Positions 25,395 through 35,229 of a stretch of 64,000 bases of DNA are shown piece after piece. The first letter of the stretch is position 1. Each line of letters begins with the position of its first letter. The position numbers were made by a program, and so were the translations under genes. The stretch comes from an uncultured Erythrobacter sp. (GTDB lineage: Bacteria > Pseudomonadota > Alphaproteobacteria > Sphingomonadales > Sphingomonadaceae), in NCBI GenBank assembly GCA_947501005.1, contig CANMTU010000001.1:2132501-2196500 (forward strand), written 5' to 3'. The notes beneath the pieces are model-generated. The model made no database searches, had not been told where the DNA came from, and saw only the letters and a list, made by a program, of their open reading frames with translations.

Positions 25395-28300
25395 TTAGAA
25401 GTCGTAGCTGATGCCGACTTTCAAGCGCCAGACCGACGAGCTGACGTTGACATCGTTATCGTCCGCGATCTGGTCCACTCCGTTGAAGCCGGAGATTATG
25501 TAGCGGCCCTCAGCGTCGACACCGCTGATCGACGCAACGTCCTGCAATCCCGAGAAATTCCGGCGGCGCTGGACGTTCCAGTCGCTATCGAGGAAATTGA
25601 GGAAGTTATCCATCGTCGCGTAAAGCCGGAGCCGGTCGTCCCGACCGAACAGTCGTCCAGGTCCGGGAATTTCCTGCGAAAGCGAAAGATCGAGATCGTA
25701 GTACCAGTCATTCGAGCAGGTATTCCGCTCGATCGACCGACCGATGTAATCGCGTGCACAGTCAAGGCTTGCTGCGTAAGCGGCCAATCCATCGACTGCA
25801 CTCGCGTTCGATAGCGGAGAGACATTCGGATCGCCCGCCCCGGTCGGAATGTAGACGAGTGCGTTGTCGTTACCCGAAGCGGAATCGTTGAACACCCCGC
25901 CGCCGGCAAACGTCAAGCTGTACGGACGGCCCGAACGCGCAACGAAAGTCAGCGCAAAACTCGTCGCAAGGTCGGACACGAATTCCTCACGGAAGGCGAG
26001 GCGCGTCGAAATGTTGTGCTTGCTCGAGAAGAAGCTGCGCGATGCATCCGGGTTCTGCCGGTCGAACGCCGCCGACAGGTCGTAGTTCGAACCTGCGGTG
26101 GAATTGTACATGTTCCGCCGGTCCTGCGTGTCGGTGTAGGCGTAGCCGAGATTGAAATCGATGCCGCCCCCCTGACTGAACAGACCGCCATCGAAGTACT
26201 TCGACAGGATGACCGAAGCCACGTGCCCGTCGAAGCTGCCCGCATTGGTCAGTTGCAGTTCGTCGTCGCGGCTGGTGTTGAAGCAGACATTGTTGACGTT
26301 CTGGTACACCGGCCCCGGGTTGAGATCGACGAGTTCGGCCGTGCAGCCGACGACGTTGGGATCGATCGCCCGGTAGATGGGGCGACCATCCACGGTGAAG
26401 CCGTTATTGCCCAGTCGCCCATCGACCGTCTGCGACAGATCGACGAGGGTCAGCGGATTGCGGTAATGGCTGTAGATGTAGTCGAGATTGAGATTCCACC
26501 CGCTGAGGAAGCCGGTTTCCGCAAAGTCCAGACCAGTCGCAAGGCCGATATTCGCACGAACCACAGAGGGTTGCTCGATATCGGGGCTGATCGACTGGGT
26601 ATCGCCGAGACCCCGCGCCGCCTGTGCCGAGGCCGATTGCTGGAAGCACGCCGGCAGGCCGGTGAACTGGCCGTTCGCAACCACGTCGAGCTGCTGACCA
26701 GGAGCAAGACCGCAGGCTGCATCCTGCGTCGAGCCAGTGGCAAAACCGCGCCCGTCGTTCTGGAAGGCATTGCCGAACCACACCACCGGGTCGCCGCCGG
26801 AGAAGATGCCGACGCCGCCACGGATGTTCATGCGGTTGAAAACGCCGAAGTCGTCGACGTCGTAGGAGAGTGCGACACGGGGCATGATGACCGGGTCGAG
26901 GCTGCTGAAACCGACCGCGTTGGAGAAGCCGTAGCGCGAGGCGAACTGGGGATTGTAGCGCGGGTTTCCGCCATCGTACCAGTCCATCCGCACGCCAAGC
27001 ACGACGTTCAGCTGGTCTGTCGCCTGCCAGTCGTCCTGCGCGAACACGGAATAGATCGTCCGGTCGAACTCGGCAGCGGCATCGTTCACATCGCCGGTTG
27101 CCGAGAAGTTGCCGAACGCGCCTTCGGTCGCGCCGGAGACGACGCTGCCCGGACGGGTATTCGTTTCGTTACTGCCCGTTCCCGGCGACAGCAGGCCGGC
27201 GCGCAGATCGTCGATATTGCGGAAGACCAGTGTCCCCGTCGCATTCTGGACGAACAGGTTGAACAGGTCCGCCTTGTTGAGTTCGGCGCCGATCTTGAAA
27301 TTGTGCGCCCCTGCCTTGAGGTTCGCCGCAACGCGATACTGATCGATCCTGGTGCGCAGGTCATTGGCCGAACGCGAGTTGCCCGGCCCTGCCAGCACCG
27401 TCCCATCGATGCCGGTTGGATTGTCGATCCCGACGATGATGCGCGGGATGGGATTGGCGGATTGCGCTTCGCCGCCGCCGATCGGATCCTGGAGATCCTG
27501 CACGTCGGACCGCGAGTACCGAAGTTCGGTCGAGAAATTGTCCGACCACTGGGAATAGAGACGACCGGAATAATAGTCCGACTTCGTACCGCTCGTCAGG
27601 AACGTGTTGCGCCCGACAGCCTGCGGCGAAGAGCCGGTGAAAAGGTCGTCGGGGCGGACCGAACCTTCCTCGAGCCGCTGGTAGGTCGTCTCCAGACGAT
27701 GGTCGTCGGTGATTTGCCAGTCGAGTCGCGCGAAATAGCGATCGTTCTCGAACGGACGGCTGGTGACCAGCGGACCGGTTTCGATACCGTAGACAGAACT
27801 CAGCACGTCGCTGATCTCGTTGAACTGGTCGACGGTGATGCCGTTCTGCTCGTTGGGGAAGCCGGCGCCGACCGGACCTTCGTCCTGCGAGAACGCTGCT
27901 TCCTGATGCTCGTAAGCGCCGAAGAAGAACAGCCGGTCCCGGATGATCGGGCCGCCGAGATAGGCGCCCCAGCGCTTCTCGGGCTCGATCGGCGCAACCG
28001 GCTCGCCGGCGACGGTATCGCCTCGCAGGTCATTGTCGGAATATTCGAAGAACCCGCCGAAGGTGTATTCGTTGCTGCCCGACTTGGTGACGACGTTGAT
28101 CGCACAGCCGGTGAAATTGCCGTAATCCACGTCGAACGGCGCGAACTGGACCTGCGCCTCGCGGATCGCGTCGTAGGGAACCGGAGTGGAGGACCGCGAA
28201 GAGAAGCCGGTATCGTTCAGGCCGTAGACGTCGCCTTGGCTGATGCCGTCCACGGTGAAGGCGTTGCCACGATCATTGCCGCCGAGGCAGCTGATGCGGT

Positions 28301-28832
28301 CTTGGCCCGAACCGCCATCGTCGCGATCAAGGCTGACACGGGGGTCGATCCGGATGATATCGCGAACGTCGCGGTTGAACGTGGGCGCGTTCTCGAGAAC
28401 TTCGGCAGAGAAGCTGGTTCCCGGCCCGACGGCCAGCTGTGTCGCCTGAACGCGCGCGCCGGTGACGATGATGACACCGGCACCGCTCGAAAGATTGAAC
28501 GTGAGGGAGGTGGGACCCTGGAGGCTGGTGTTCACGTCCTGGACCGACTGACCCTCGAAGCCGTCGGCATCCACGCTGACCGTGTAAGGGCCGCCGGTCG
28601 TGAGGTTGGGAACCAGGAAGGTCCCGCTCGGCCCGGTGGTGACGGAACGCGACGCGCCGGTACGGGTATCGGTCACGACGACATTTGCGCCGGTGATCGC
28701 GTTGCCCGCTTCGTCGGAGACGTTGCCTTCGATCGAAGTGGTGATCTGCTGCGCGGCAACCGGCGCAGAGTACATGGTGCCCGTCGCAGCGAGGCTGACC
28801 ACCGATGCAGCCAGAAGATATTTACACTTCAT
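25395..28832 (-). CDS. Oar-like TonB-dependent receptor with N-terminal carboxypeptidase-like domain
   Basis: 1145 residues. A signal peptide ending SAPVAAQ is followed by a carboxypeptidase-regulatory-like Ig fold (residues ~30-115: GNVSDEAGNAITGANVVVTD), then a plug (~120-270) and a large barrel ending in the aromatic WRLKVGISYDF. There is no clear TonB box, which is common in Oar-type proteins. Similar proteins take up large substrates such as peptides or lipids or deliver surface proteins. It is a long gene with its own terminator, next to a tonB gene. A possible TTGACT -35 lies at 28936-28931. The substrate is unknown. Confidence 0.92.
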   Translation of the reverse strand: MKCKYLLAASVVSLAATGTMYSAPVAAQQITTSIEGNVSDEAGNAITGANVVVTDTRTGASRSVTTGPSGTFLVPNLTTGGPYTVSVDADGFEGQSVQDVNTSLQGPTSLTFNLSSGAGVIIVTGARVQATQLAVGPGTSFSAEVLENAPTFNRDVRDIIRIDPRVSLDRDDGGSGQDRISCLGGNDRGNAFTVDGISQGDVYGLNDTGFSSRSSTPVPYDAIREAQVQFAPFDVDYGNFTGCAINVVTKSGSNEYTFGGFFEYSDNDLRGDTVAGEPVAPIEPEKRWGAYLGGPIIRDRLFFFGAYEHQEAAFSQDEGPVGAGFPNEQNGITVDQFNEISDVLSSVYGIETGPLVTSRPFENDRYFARLDWQITDDHRLETTYQRLEEGSVRPDDLFTGSSPQAVGRNTFLTSGTKSDYYSGRLYSQWSDNFSTELRYSRSDVQDLQDPIGGGEAQSANPIPRIIVGIDNPTGIDGTVLAGPGNSRSANDLRTRIDQYRVAANLKAGAHNFKIGAELNKADLFNLFVQNATGTLVFRNIDDLRAGLLSPGTGSNETNTRPGSVVSGATEGAFGNFSATGDVNDAAAEFDRTIYSVFAQDDWQATDQLNVVLGVRMDWYDGGNPRYNPQFASRYGFSNAVGFSSLDPVIMPRVALSYDVDDFGVFNRMNIRGGVGIFSGGDPVVWFGNAFQNDGRGFATGSTQDAACGLAPGQQLDVVANGQFTGLPACFQQSASAQAARGLGDTQSISPDIEQPSVVRANIGLATGLDFAETGFLSGWNLNLDYIYSHYRNPLTLVDLSQTVDGRLGNNGFTVDGRPIYRAIDPNVVGCTAELVDLNPGPVYQNVNNVCFNTSRDDELQLTNAGSFDGHVASVILSKYFDGGLFSQGGGIDFNLGYAYTDTQDRRNMYNSTAGSNYDLSAAFDRQNPDASRSFFSSKHNISTRLAFREEFVSDLATSFALTFVARSGRPYSLTFAGGGVFNDSASGNDNALVYIPTGAGDPNVSPLSNASAVDGLAAYAASLDCARDYIGRSIERNTCSNDWYYDLDLSLSQEIPGPGRLFGRDDRLRLYATMDNFLNFLDSDWNVQRRRNFSGLQDVASISGVDAEGRYIISGFNGVDQIADDNDVNVSSSVWRLKVGISYDF

Positions 28833-29085
28833 GGTTATGAGACCCCTTGGAGAATGCTTGTCCTGCCCGCGTGCCGGGCGCCGGCCCCGTTAGCCGGTTC
28901 GAAATTCGCAAAGCGGACGTTTTGTTACATAGTCAAGACAGCAGGATGCCGCCATTCTGCTGCGATGCACCATAGCCTGGAAAACGACTGCTTTTCGCAG
29001 GTTTAGCCGCGTGGCAGAATCGCCACACGCGGGAACTATTTGCTTAACGGCCGAATCGCCAGCACCGTTCGCTGCATTGCACCAT

Positions 29086-30015
29086 TCACGCCAGATTGAT
29101 CTCGCGCAGGCGCTGCATCAGGTAGTCGTGGCTCGTGATCGGCGGTTGCCGGTCCTCCGCCGGGCGATCCTCGACGCAGGACGGGATCTGCTCGATCACG
29201 TAATCCGGGCGGAAGTGGAGGAAGAACGGCATCGAGTAGCGTGCGCGGTAGGCCGCCTCGCCGCGCGGATTGACCACGCGGTGTTTGGTCGAACGCAGCT
29301 TGCCCGCCGTCAGCCGGTCGAGCATGTCGCCGACATTGATGACCAGCGCGCCTTCCGGCACCGCGATCGCCTTCCATTCGCCCTGCGCGGTCAGCAATTC
29401 GAGGCCTGCTTCCTCGGCGCCGAGCAGGAGAGTGATGGTGTTGATATCGCCATGCGCGGCGGCGCGGATCGCGCCCTCGGCTTCCGCGCCCGCGATCGGG
29501 GGATAGCGCAGCAGGCGCATGACCGAATTGCCCTCTGCCACGGTCGGCGCGAAGAAATCGCGGGCGAGGCCTAGGTGCAGGGCGATCGCCTCGAGCACGC
29601 GGCCGCCCGCCTCGTCGAACGCGTCGTAGAGTTCGAGGAAGGTTTCACGAAATTCGGGCAGTTCGGCGGGCCAGACATTGTCCGCCATGTAGCGCGACAG
29701 TTCATGGCCTTCGGGCAGTTCGCGCCCCACATGCCAGAATTCCTTCAGGTCGTGGACCTTCGCGTCCTTCGCCTTTTCGGTGCCGAACGGGGTATAGCCC
29801 CGCGCCCCGCCGCCGCCGGGGATATGGTAGGCGCGCTTGGCCTCGTCCGGCAGGGCGAAGAAGGCCTTGGACAAAGCCTCCGCCCGGTCGATCAGATCTT
29901 GCGGGATGCCATGATCGCGCACGACGGCGAAACCGTATTCCTCGAAGCTGCGACCGAGTTCGTCGGCAACGTCTTCGAGCGGGCGAGCAAGGGATACGGT
30001 GGCGATATCGGACAT
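29086..30015 (-). CDS. isopenicillin N synthase-family 2OG-Fe(II) dioxygenase
   Basis: 309 residues. The N-terminal DIOX_N region contains EEYGFAVVRDHGIPQDLID. The catalytic jelly roll has the HxD pair in AAAHGDINTITLLLG and the distal His in RSTKHRVVNP, with the 2OG-binding RYSMPFFLHF region. Start at 30015, eleven bases from the nucleoside transporter stop, so the two are probably cotranscribed. In bacteria such enzymes are often annotated loosely as IPNS-like; a nucleoside or pyrimidine substrate would fit the neighbour, but that is speculation. Confidence 0.88.
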   Translation of the reverse strand: MSDIATVSLARPLEDVADELGRSFEEYGFAVVRDHGIPQDLIDRAEALSKAFFALPDEAKRAYHIPGGGGARGYTPFGTEKAKDAKVHDLKEFWHVGRELPEGHELSRYMADNVWPAELPEFRETFLELYDAFDEAGGRVLEAIALHLGLARDFFAPTVAEGNSVMRLLRYPPIAGAEAEGAIRAAAHGDINTITLLLGAEEAGLELLTAQGEWKAIAVPEGALVINVGDMLDRLTAGKLRSTKHRVVNPRGEAAYRARYSMPFFLHFRPDYVIEQIPSCVEDRPAEDRQPPITSHDYLMQRLREINLA

Positions 30016-30025
30016 GGGCAGGATC

Positions 30026-31345
30026 TCAATAAGGCAGGAACAGGCCGGCAAGCGCCGCGCTCATCAGGTTGGCCAGAGAGCCGGCGGCAAGCGCGCGCAG
30101 GCCGAGCCGGGCGATAACCGGCCGCTGGTTGGGCGCAAGCCCGCCGGTCACCGCCATCTGGATCGCGATCGAGCTGAAGTTGGCAAAGCCGCAAAGCGCG
30201 AAGGTGACGATGGCGCGGCTGCGCTGCGACAGGGCGGCCGGATCGATTGCGCCCAGTTCGATGAAGGCGACGAATTCGTTGAGCACGATCTTGGTGCCGA
30301 ACAGCCCGCCGGCAAGGCCCGCCTGCTCCCACGGAATGCCGAGCAGGAACATGACCGGCGCGAACACCGCGCCCAGCACCATCTGGAAGCTCAGTTCGGG
30401 ATGATCGAACAGCCCGCCGACCCAGCCGAGCAACCCGTTGGCCAGCGCCACCAGCGCGACGAAGGCCAGCACCATCGCCCCGACCGCGACGGCAAGCTTC
30501 ACGCCCGTCTGCGCGCCTTGCGCGGCGGCCTCGATTAGATTGGCCGGGCGCTCGCCGTCCTCGAAGGTTTCGGCGACCTCGACCTCGTGCGCCTTGTCCC
30601 CCTCGGTCAGCGCGGCCGGGCCTTCCGTGCTGATCCGACCGCGCGGGAGGGCAAGCTCGCCCTCCGCCTCTGGCGAGGGTTCGCCGTCGTCGGGCATGAT
30701 GATCTTGGCCATCAGGATGCCGCCCGGCGCCGACATGAACGCCGCCGCAAGCAGGAAGGGCAGGTATTCGTTGCCGAGCAGCCCGGCATAGGCCGCGAGT
30801 ATCGTGCCGGCGACGCCCGCCATGCCCACGCTCATCAGGGTGAACAGCCGGCTGGGCGCGAGCGCTGCGAGATAGGGCCGCACCACCAGCGGGCTTTCCG
30901 ACTGGCCGACGAAGATGTTCGCCGCCGCGCCCAGCGATTCGACCTTGGAAATGCCCGTCAGCCAACCGATCGCCCCGCCGACCCAGCGCACGACCTTCTG
31001 CATGATGCCGAGGTGATAGAGGATCGAGACGAGCGCGGCGAAGAAGATGATCACCGGCAACGCGCCCAGCGCAAAGGTGTTGGCCAGCGGATTGGTCTCG
31101 TTCGGGCCGAACAGGAACTGCGTCCCCTGACCGGCATAGGACAGGAGCGCCGCAACTCCGTTAGACATGGCCTGGATCGTCGCCCGGCCCCAACCCGTCG
31201 CCAGGACGAGGAATGCCATCAGTGCCTGCAGCGCAAAGGCGGCGCCGGTGATGCGCAGGCTGATGCGCCGCTTGCCGGTCGAAAGCAGGAACGCGATAAG
31301 CAGGATCACCAGAATGCCGGCGACATTGACAAGAAACGGCGGCAT
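30026..31345 (-). CDS. concentrative nucleoside transporter (CNT/NupC family)
   Basis: 439 residues. The two substrate-site motifs are present: [16 protein letters not shown] and [20 protein letters not shown]. NupC has a shorter loop where this protein has an acidic insert of about 50 residues (~225-275: [20 protein letters not shown] onward). Imports nucleosides with Na+ or H+ across the inner membrane. It leads a two-gene unit with the 2OG oxygenase. Confidence 0.93.
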   Translation of the reverse strand: MPPFLVNVAGILVILLIAFLLSTGKRRISLRITGAAFALQALMAFLVLATGWGRATIQAMSNGVAALLSYAGQGTQFLFGPNETNPLANTFALGALPVIIFFAALVSILYHLGIMQKVVRWVGGAIGWLTGISKVESLGAAANIFVGQSESPLVVRPYLAALAPSRLFTLMSVGMAGVAGTILAAYAGLLGNEYLPFLLAAAFMSAPGGILMAKIIMPDDGEPSPEAEGELALPRGRISTEGPAALTEGDKAHEVEVAETFEDGERPANLIEAAAQGAQTGVKLAVAVGAMVLAFVALVALANGLLGWVGGLFDHPELSFQMVLGAVFAPVMFLLGIPWEQAGLAGGLFGTKIVLNEFVAFIELGAIDPAALSQRSRAIVTFALCGFANFSSIAIQMAVTGGLAPNQRPVIARLGLRALAAGSLANLMSAALAGLFLPY

Positions 31346-31365
31346 TGAAGACCCTCGCGCGATGC

Positions 31366-31419
31366 GACTAGTTGCGGAAAGAAATCGGCCGCTACCTTGC
31401 GCGGAGACGCCGCTTAGTC
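31366..31419 (+). other. possible structured leader of the queuosine-precursor transporter
   Basis: GACTA (31366-31370) can pair with TAGTC (31415-31419), enclosing a GCGG/CCGC hairpin (31374-31392) and a short GCG/CGC hairpin with a GAGA tetraloop (31401-31410). It does not match the preQ1 riboswitch sequences I know. Pairings are short and may be chance. Confidence 0.2.
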
Positions 31420-31488
31420 AATTTCTGCCCGCACTGCCAGCATGTGCTGTCACCAGTTTCCCCCGAACTTGAGGACCACGCGATCCCG

Positions 31489-32172
31489 ATGCCCGACCAA
31501 CCGGCCGAACAGGCCCGCAGTCTTGCCCCCATCCCGCGCGGGCTGTTCGTGTTCCTCCTGCTGTATGGCGGGCTGACCGTGGTGGCCGGCGTGCTGGCGT
31601 TCAAGCAGGTGCGCCTGTGGCCGACCGATCTGGCGGTCGAATCGGGGATCTTCGCCTTTCTCGGCCTCGTCGTGATCTCCAGCACCATCGCGCAGCTATA
31701 TGGCGAGGCGCTGGCGCGGCGGCTGGTGTGGTGGGGGTTTTTGCCGCTGGCAGTATCCGCGGCGCTGATCCTGCTGATCCTCGCGCTGCCGCCTTCTTCC
31801 GAGATGGTTGCGTTCCGGGGGGCGGACCTCGATGCGTTCAACACCGTCCTCGCGCAGACCCCGCGGATCATGGCGGCCGGGCCGGCGGCCTATATCATCT
31901 CGCTTACGCTCAACGTCTGGATCTTCTCGCGGCTGCGCGGATCGGGCGAGGGCAACACGCTCGGCCTGATGGCGCGTGGCGCGATCGCCAGCGCGCTGAG
32001 CCAGGCGATCGATTCGGTGATCTTCGTGACGCTGGCCTTCTACGGCGAGTTCGACATTGCGCCGCTGATGATCGGCCAGGTGCTGGCCAAGGTCACGCTG
32101 AGCTTCGTACTGGTGCCGTTCCTCATCACCGGCGGGGTCTGGCTCGCGCGGCGGCTGGATGCCGGGAGCTAG
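31489..32172 (+). CDS. queuosine precursor transporter (YhhQ family)
   Basis: 227 residues with six membrane segments. VLAFKQVRLWPTDLAVESGI and the YGEALARRLVWWGF region match the YhhQ/ECF-type queuosine precursor transporter pattern, and FSRLRG, DSVIFVTLAFYG are in conserved loops. It imports preQ0/preQ1 or queuine for tRNA modification. ATG 31489 is chosen because the preceding in-frame residues are not conserved; GAGGA lies 13 bases upstream. The stop codon overlaps the convergent DUF421 stop. Confidence 0.85.
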   Translation: MPDQPAEQARSLAPIPRGLFVFLLLYGGLTVVAGVLAFKQVRLWPTDLAVESGIFAFLGLVVISSTIAQLYGEALARRLVWWGFLPLAVSAALILLILALPPSSEMVAFRGADLDAFNTVLAQTPRIMAAGPAAYIISLTLNVWIFSRLRGSGEGNTLGLMARGAIASALSQAIDSVIFVTLAFYGEFDIAPLMIGQVLAKVTLSFVLVPFLITGGVWLARRLDAGS

Positions 32173-32684
32173 GCTTTCGTCACGCCTTCCACCAGTTCCG
32201 GCTCCAGCACGTCGCCGTGAAGGACGGAGACGTCGCCGGTCGATTCCAGCACCACCGCGCGCACCTTGGACATTTCCAGCGCATTGGCCTCGCGCAGCTT
32301 GGCGATGAGGTCGCTGCGCGCGACACGGGTCTTCGCCAGCGCTTCCTCGTCGATCACGCCTTCCCACATAAGGAAGACGGGGGTGTTCTGCATGACCGCC
32401 TCGGCCTTGTCGGAGCTGCGCCGGATCAGCGCGGCGGTGACCTGCACCGCGAACAACGTCGCGATCGCCACCGCGATCTGGGCGATAGCGCTCCACTCGG
32501 TCGCCTGGCCGGCGCCCGCGAGCAGCGAACCCAGGGCAATGGTCATGACGAAATCGAAGGTCGTCATCTTCGACAGCGAGCGCAGCCCTACGATCCGGAT
32601 CACGACGACGATATAGATCAGCGTGATGGCGGAAAGCAGCGCGCCGCGCGCAAGGATATCGGCGGTCGGATCGGCAAAAAACAT
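32169..32684 (-). CDS. DUF421/YetF family membrane protein
   Basis: 171 residues. Three membrane helices in the first ~85 residues include the family motif RIVGLRSLSKMTTFDFVMTI. The C-terminal cytoplasmic domain contains VARSDLIAKLREANALEMSK and AVVLESTGDVSVLHGD. YetF-like proteins are linked to spore or envelope stress in Bacillus; role here unknown. Confidence 0.9.
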   Translation of the reverse strand: MFFADPTADILARGALLSAITLIYIVVVIRIVGLRSLSKMTTFDFVMTIALGSLLAGAGQATEWSAIAQIAVAIATLFAVQVTAALIRRSSDKAEAVMQNTPVFLMWEGVIDEEALAKTRVARSDLIAKLREANALEMSKVRAVVLESTGDVSVLHGDVLEPELVEGVTKA

Positions 32685-32753
32685 GAAAGGTCCCGGGTCT
32701 GGCGTTTCGGCATCAACGCATGATGCGGCCGCTTGAGCCCGACCAATCCGGAA

Positions 32754-33743
32754 TCAGGCCGAACAGCTCGCCCCGCCGAGCACGCAGAAGCGGGCGCAAT
32801 GCGGATGGTTGAGGGCGACGTCGCCGGCCGCCTCGCCCAGCGTGTCGCCAAGGTCGAAGCCCTCGGCATAAGGCAGGAGCGTGCAGGAGACGACGCGCGG
32901 GGCAGGCTCGCCCTTGCGGTGGACGACCATGCGGCTGGTGGCGCACATGATGTCCTGCGGCCGTTTGTCCAGAATGCCCCAGCAGGCGGTGGTGATCTCC
33001 GCCACGTCCTTGCTTTCGTCCATCTCGGGAAACAGGACGAGGCGCGCGGGATCATGCGCGGCGACGGCGATGCCTTCGCGCGCAAACAGGGCGGCATAGG
33101 CATCGCGCGCTTCCGCCTCACCCTCGCCCGGCAGCAGGCGCCCGGCCACCGCGAGCGAGAAGCCGCCAGCTGACAGCCAGCGCAGCCCGTCCATCGCCGC
33201 ATCCCAGCTGCGCGCGCCGCGTTCGGCCTCGTGGACGGCCATGGTATGATGATCGAGACTGACGCGCAGGGTCAGCCGGTCGCCCGCCTCTTCGCGCAAG
33301 GCCAGCAGCGCGTCCGCGTGCCGCCGCATCGGCTTCATCGCATTGGTCAGGACCAGCACGTCGAACCCCTGCGCCAGCGCGGCCGACAGCATGGGAATGA
33401 TCTCCGGGTTCATGAAGGGTTCGCCGCCGGTCAGCCCGATCTCGCGCGTGCCCATCGCCTGCGCCTCGGCCATGAAGCGTGCCGCATGGGGCAGCGAGAG
33501 ATAGACAAGCGCATCGTTGGTCGGGCTGCTCTCGATATAGCAGCTGGCGCAGGCCAGATTGCACAGCGTGCCGGTGTTCAGCCACAGCGTGTCGAGCGCG
33601 GTCAGCGGCACATGGGCGCGCGGCTCGCCCTTCGCGGTGACGGTTGGATCGCTGAACTTTTCGGTCGGAAGCGCCGCGGCCTCGATCGCGAAGGGCGAGC
33701 GGCCGGACGGCGCGTTGCGGGATTTCGTGCGGGCCGTGGTCAC
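32754..33743 (-). CDS. radical SAM protein of the arsenosugar-type cluster
   Basis: 329 residues from GTG 33743, which overlaps the flavoprotein stop by four bases. The radical SAM cluster ligands are Cys61, Cys65 and Cys68 in LCNLACASCYIESSP; GLTGGEPFMNPEII is the SAM-binding GGE motif. A second cysteine set near the C-terminus (HPHCARFCVLGGASCS plus upstream Cys) suggests an auxiliary iron-sulfur site. The position next to an ArsM-type methyltransferase suggests adenosyl transfer to methylated arsenic, the ArsS reaction. Yet the Cys motif and C-terminus differ from ArsS (no DCDFNQ segment is seen), so another chemistry is possible. Confidence 0.82.
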   Translation of the reverse strand: MTTARTKSRNAPSGRSPFAIEAAALPTEKFSDPTVTAKGEPRAHVPLTALDTLWLNTGTLCNLACASCYIESSPTNDALVYLSLPHAARFMAEAQAMGTREIGLTGGEPFMNPEIIPMLSAALAQGFDVLVLTNAMKPMRRHADALLALREEAGDRLTLRVSLDHHTMAVHEAERGARSWDAAMDGLRWLSAGGFSLAVAGRLLPGEGEAEARDAYAALFAREGIAVAAHDPARLVLFPEMDESKDVAEITTACWGILDKRPQDIMCATSRMVVHRKGEPAPRVVSCTLLPYAEGFDLGDTLGEAAGDVALNHPHCARFCVLGGASCSA

Positions 33744-35155
33744 GCGAACCGCCTTCGCATGGCGGCGATGAACTTCGCGTAACGTTTGGGTATCGGGCCG
33801 AACACGGTCGGCTCCCACGCGCTGAACGCGGCCGCCTTGGCGATCTCGCTGCGGGTCGGATAGGCGACAATCGCGCTGCCGAGCGCGAAGGTCGAGGATT
33901 TGCCGGTGATCGCCTGGCTGAAAGGCAGCAGCAATTCGCCCGCATGGCGCCCGACGATACTGGCGCCGAGCACCTTCTTGCCCTTGAGGATCAGCTTGAG
34001 CCGGCCTTTCGTGGCCTCCTCGGTCAGCGCGCGTTCGTTGTCGTCGAACCCTTCGGTTACGACGGTGATCGCATCGCCATGCCGCTCGCGCGCCTGGCTT
34101 TCCGTCAGCCCGACCTGCCCGATCTCCGGCGCGGTATAGGTGCACCACGGCAGCGCCGACCAGTCGACTTTTGTCGGAATGCCGAGGGTGATTTCCAGCG
34201 CCACGTTCGACCCTTCATAGCCCGAGACATGGGTGAGGCGCGGCCCCTCGCGGCAATCACCGATGGCGTAGATGCCCTTCACCGAAGTCCGCCGCCGCTT
34301 GTCGACCGTGATGCCGTTGTCACCCATGGCGACGCCGATCTGCTCGAGCCCGAAGCCGGCGCAATTGGCCTTGCGCCCCGCCGCGATCAACAGGTGCGAG
34401 CCTTCGATCCGCTCGCCCCCGGCGGTCAGAGCCACGCCTCCGTCCGCGCATTCGACGGCTTCGGCCTTCCCCGTCACGAAGCGCACGCCTTCGGCTTCCA
34501 GCGCCGCCTTCACCACCGCTGCATTGCCGGCATCGTCGCGCGACAGGACTTCGCCCGGCTCCACCAGCGTAACCTTGCTGCCCAGCCGGCGGAAGGCCTG
34601 CGCCATCTCCATCCCGATATTGCCGCCGCCCACGATCAGCAGATGGCGCGGCAGGTCGGGCACGTCGAAGATCGTCTCGTTGGTCAGGTAGGGAACCTCC
34701 GCGATCCCCTCGATCGGCGGGATCGCGGGTTTGGATCCGGTGGCGATGACGATGCGCGGCGCACGAAGTTCGCGGCCGTCCACCGTGACGCTCTGGCGCC
34801 CGGTGACCTTGGCCCAGCCCCGCAGGACCTCGCAGCCCATCTCCTCGAAGGTTTCCTGCGAATCATGCGGCTCGATCGCGGCGATCACGCAGCGGATATG
34901 CGCCTTGACCCCCGCCCAATCGACCTCGGGCTCACCCAGCGTCACCCCGAACCGGTCCGCGGTCCGCCCCTCGGCCGCGCGCGCCGCCGCCGCCAGCAGG
35001 GCCTTCGACGGCACGCAGCCATCGTTGAGACATTCGCCGCCCATCTTACGCGCCTCGATCAAGGCGACCTCGAGCCCGAACAGCGCGCAGCCGCCGGCCG
35101 CCGTCAGCCCGGCCGCGCCGGCGCCGATCACGATAACGTCATGGGTGAATTTCAT
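33740..35155 (-). CDS. mercuric-reductase-like FAD/NAD(P) disulfide oxidoreductase
   Basis: 471 residues. N-terminal FAD motif VIGAGAAGLTAAGG, redox-active pair Cys42/Cys47 in GGECLNDGCVPSK, NAD(P) motif LIVGGGNIGMEMAQAF, and C-terminal dimer segment. It has neither the N-terminal metal-binding domain nor the C-terminal Cys-Cys of MerA, so mercury reduction is unlikely. It may supply reductant to the arsenic chemistry or reduce a small disulfide or quinone. The GTGA overlap with the radical SAM gene shows they are one unit, divergent from arsM. Confidence 0.88.
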   Translation of the reverse strand: MKFTHDVIVIGAGAAGLTAAGGCALFGLEVALIEARKMGGECLNDGCVPSKALLAAAARAAEGRTADRFGVTLGEPEVDWAGVKAHIRCVIAAIEPHDSQETFEEMGCEVLRGWAKVTGRQSVTVDGRELRAPRIVIATGSKPAIPPIEGIAEVPYLTNETIFDVPDLPRHLLIVGGGNIGMEMAQAFRRLGSKVTLVEPGEVLSRDDAGNAAVVKAALEAEGVRFVTGKAEAVECADGGVALTAGGERIEGSHLLIAAGRKANCAGFGLEQIGVAMGDNGITVDKRRRTSVKGIYAIGDCREGPRLTHVSGYEGSNVALEITLGIPTKVDWSALPWCTYTAPEIGQVGLTESQARERHGDAITVVTEGFDDNERALTEEATKGRLKLILKGKKVLGASIVGRHAGELLLPFSQAITGKSSTFALGSAIVAYPTRSEIAKAAAFSAWEPTVFGPIPKRYAKFIAAMRRRFA

Positions 35156-35229
35156 CGCTTGCCCCGTAGCCGAGTTTGCGTTGTATGCGAACCGCTCGCT
35201 TTCCCGAACCGCTACGGACTTCCCACGTC

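Noticed and set aside
26016..29006. 996-codon open frame opposite the Oar-like receptor
   Set aside because: Antisense shadow in high-GC DNA; it has no domain and ends in non-coding-like sequence.
32754..33743. Calling the radical SAM gene arsS
   Set aside because: Cluster motif and C-terminus differ from ArsS as I know it; context alone is not enough for the name.
33740..35155. Calling the flavoprotein MerA
   Set aside because: It lacks the N-terminal heavy-metal domain and the C-terminal vicinal cysteines required for mercuric ion reduction.
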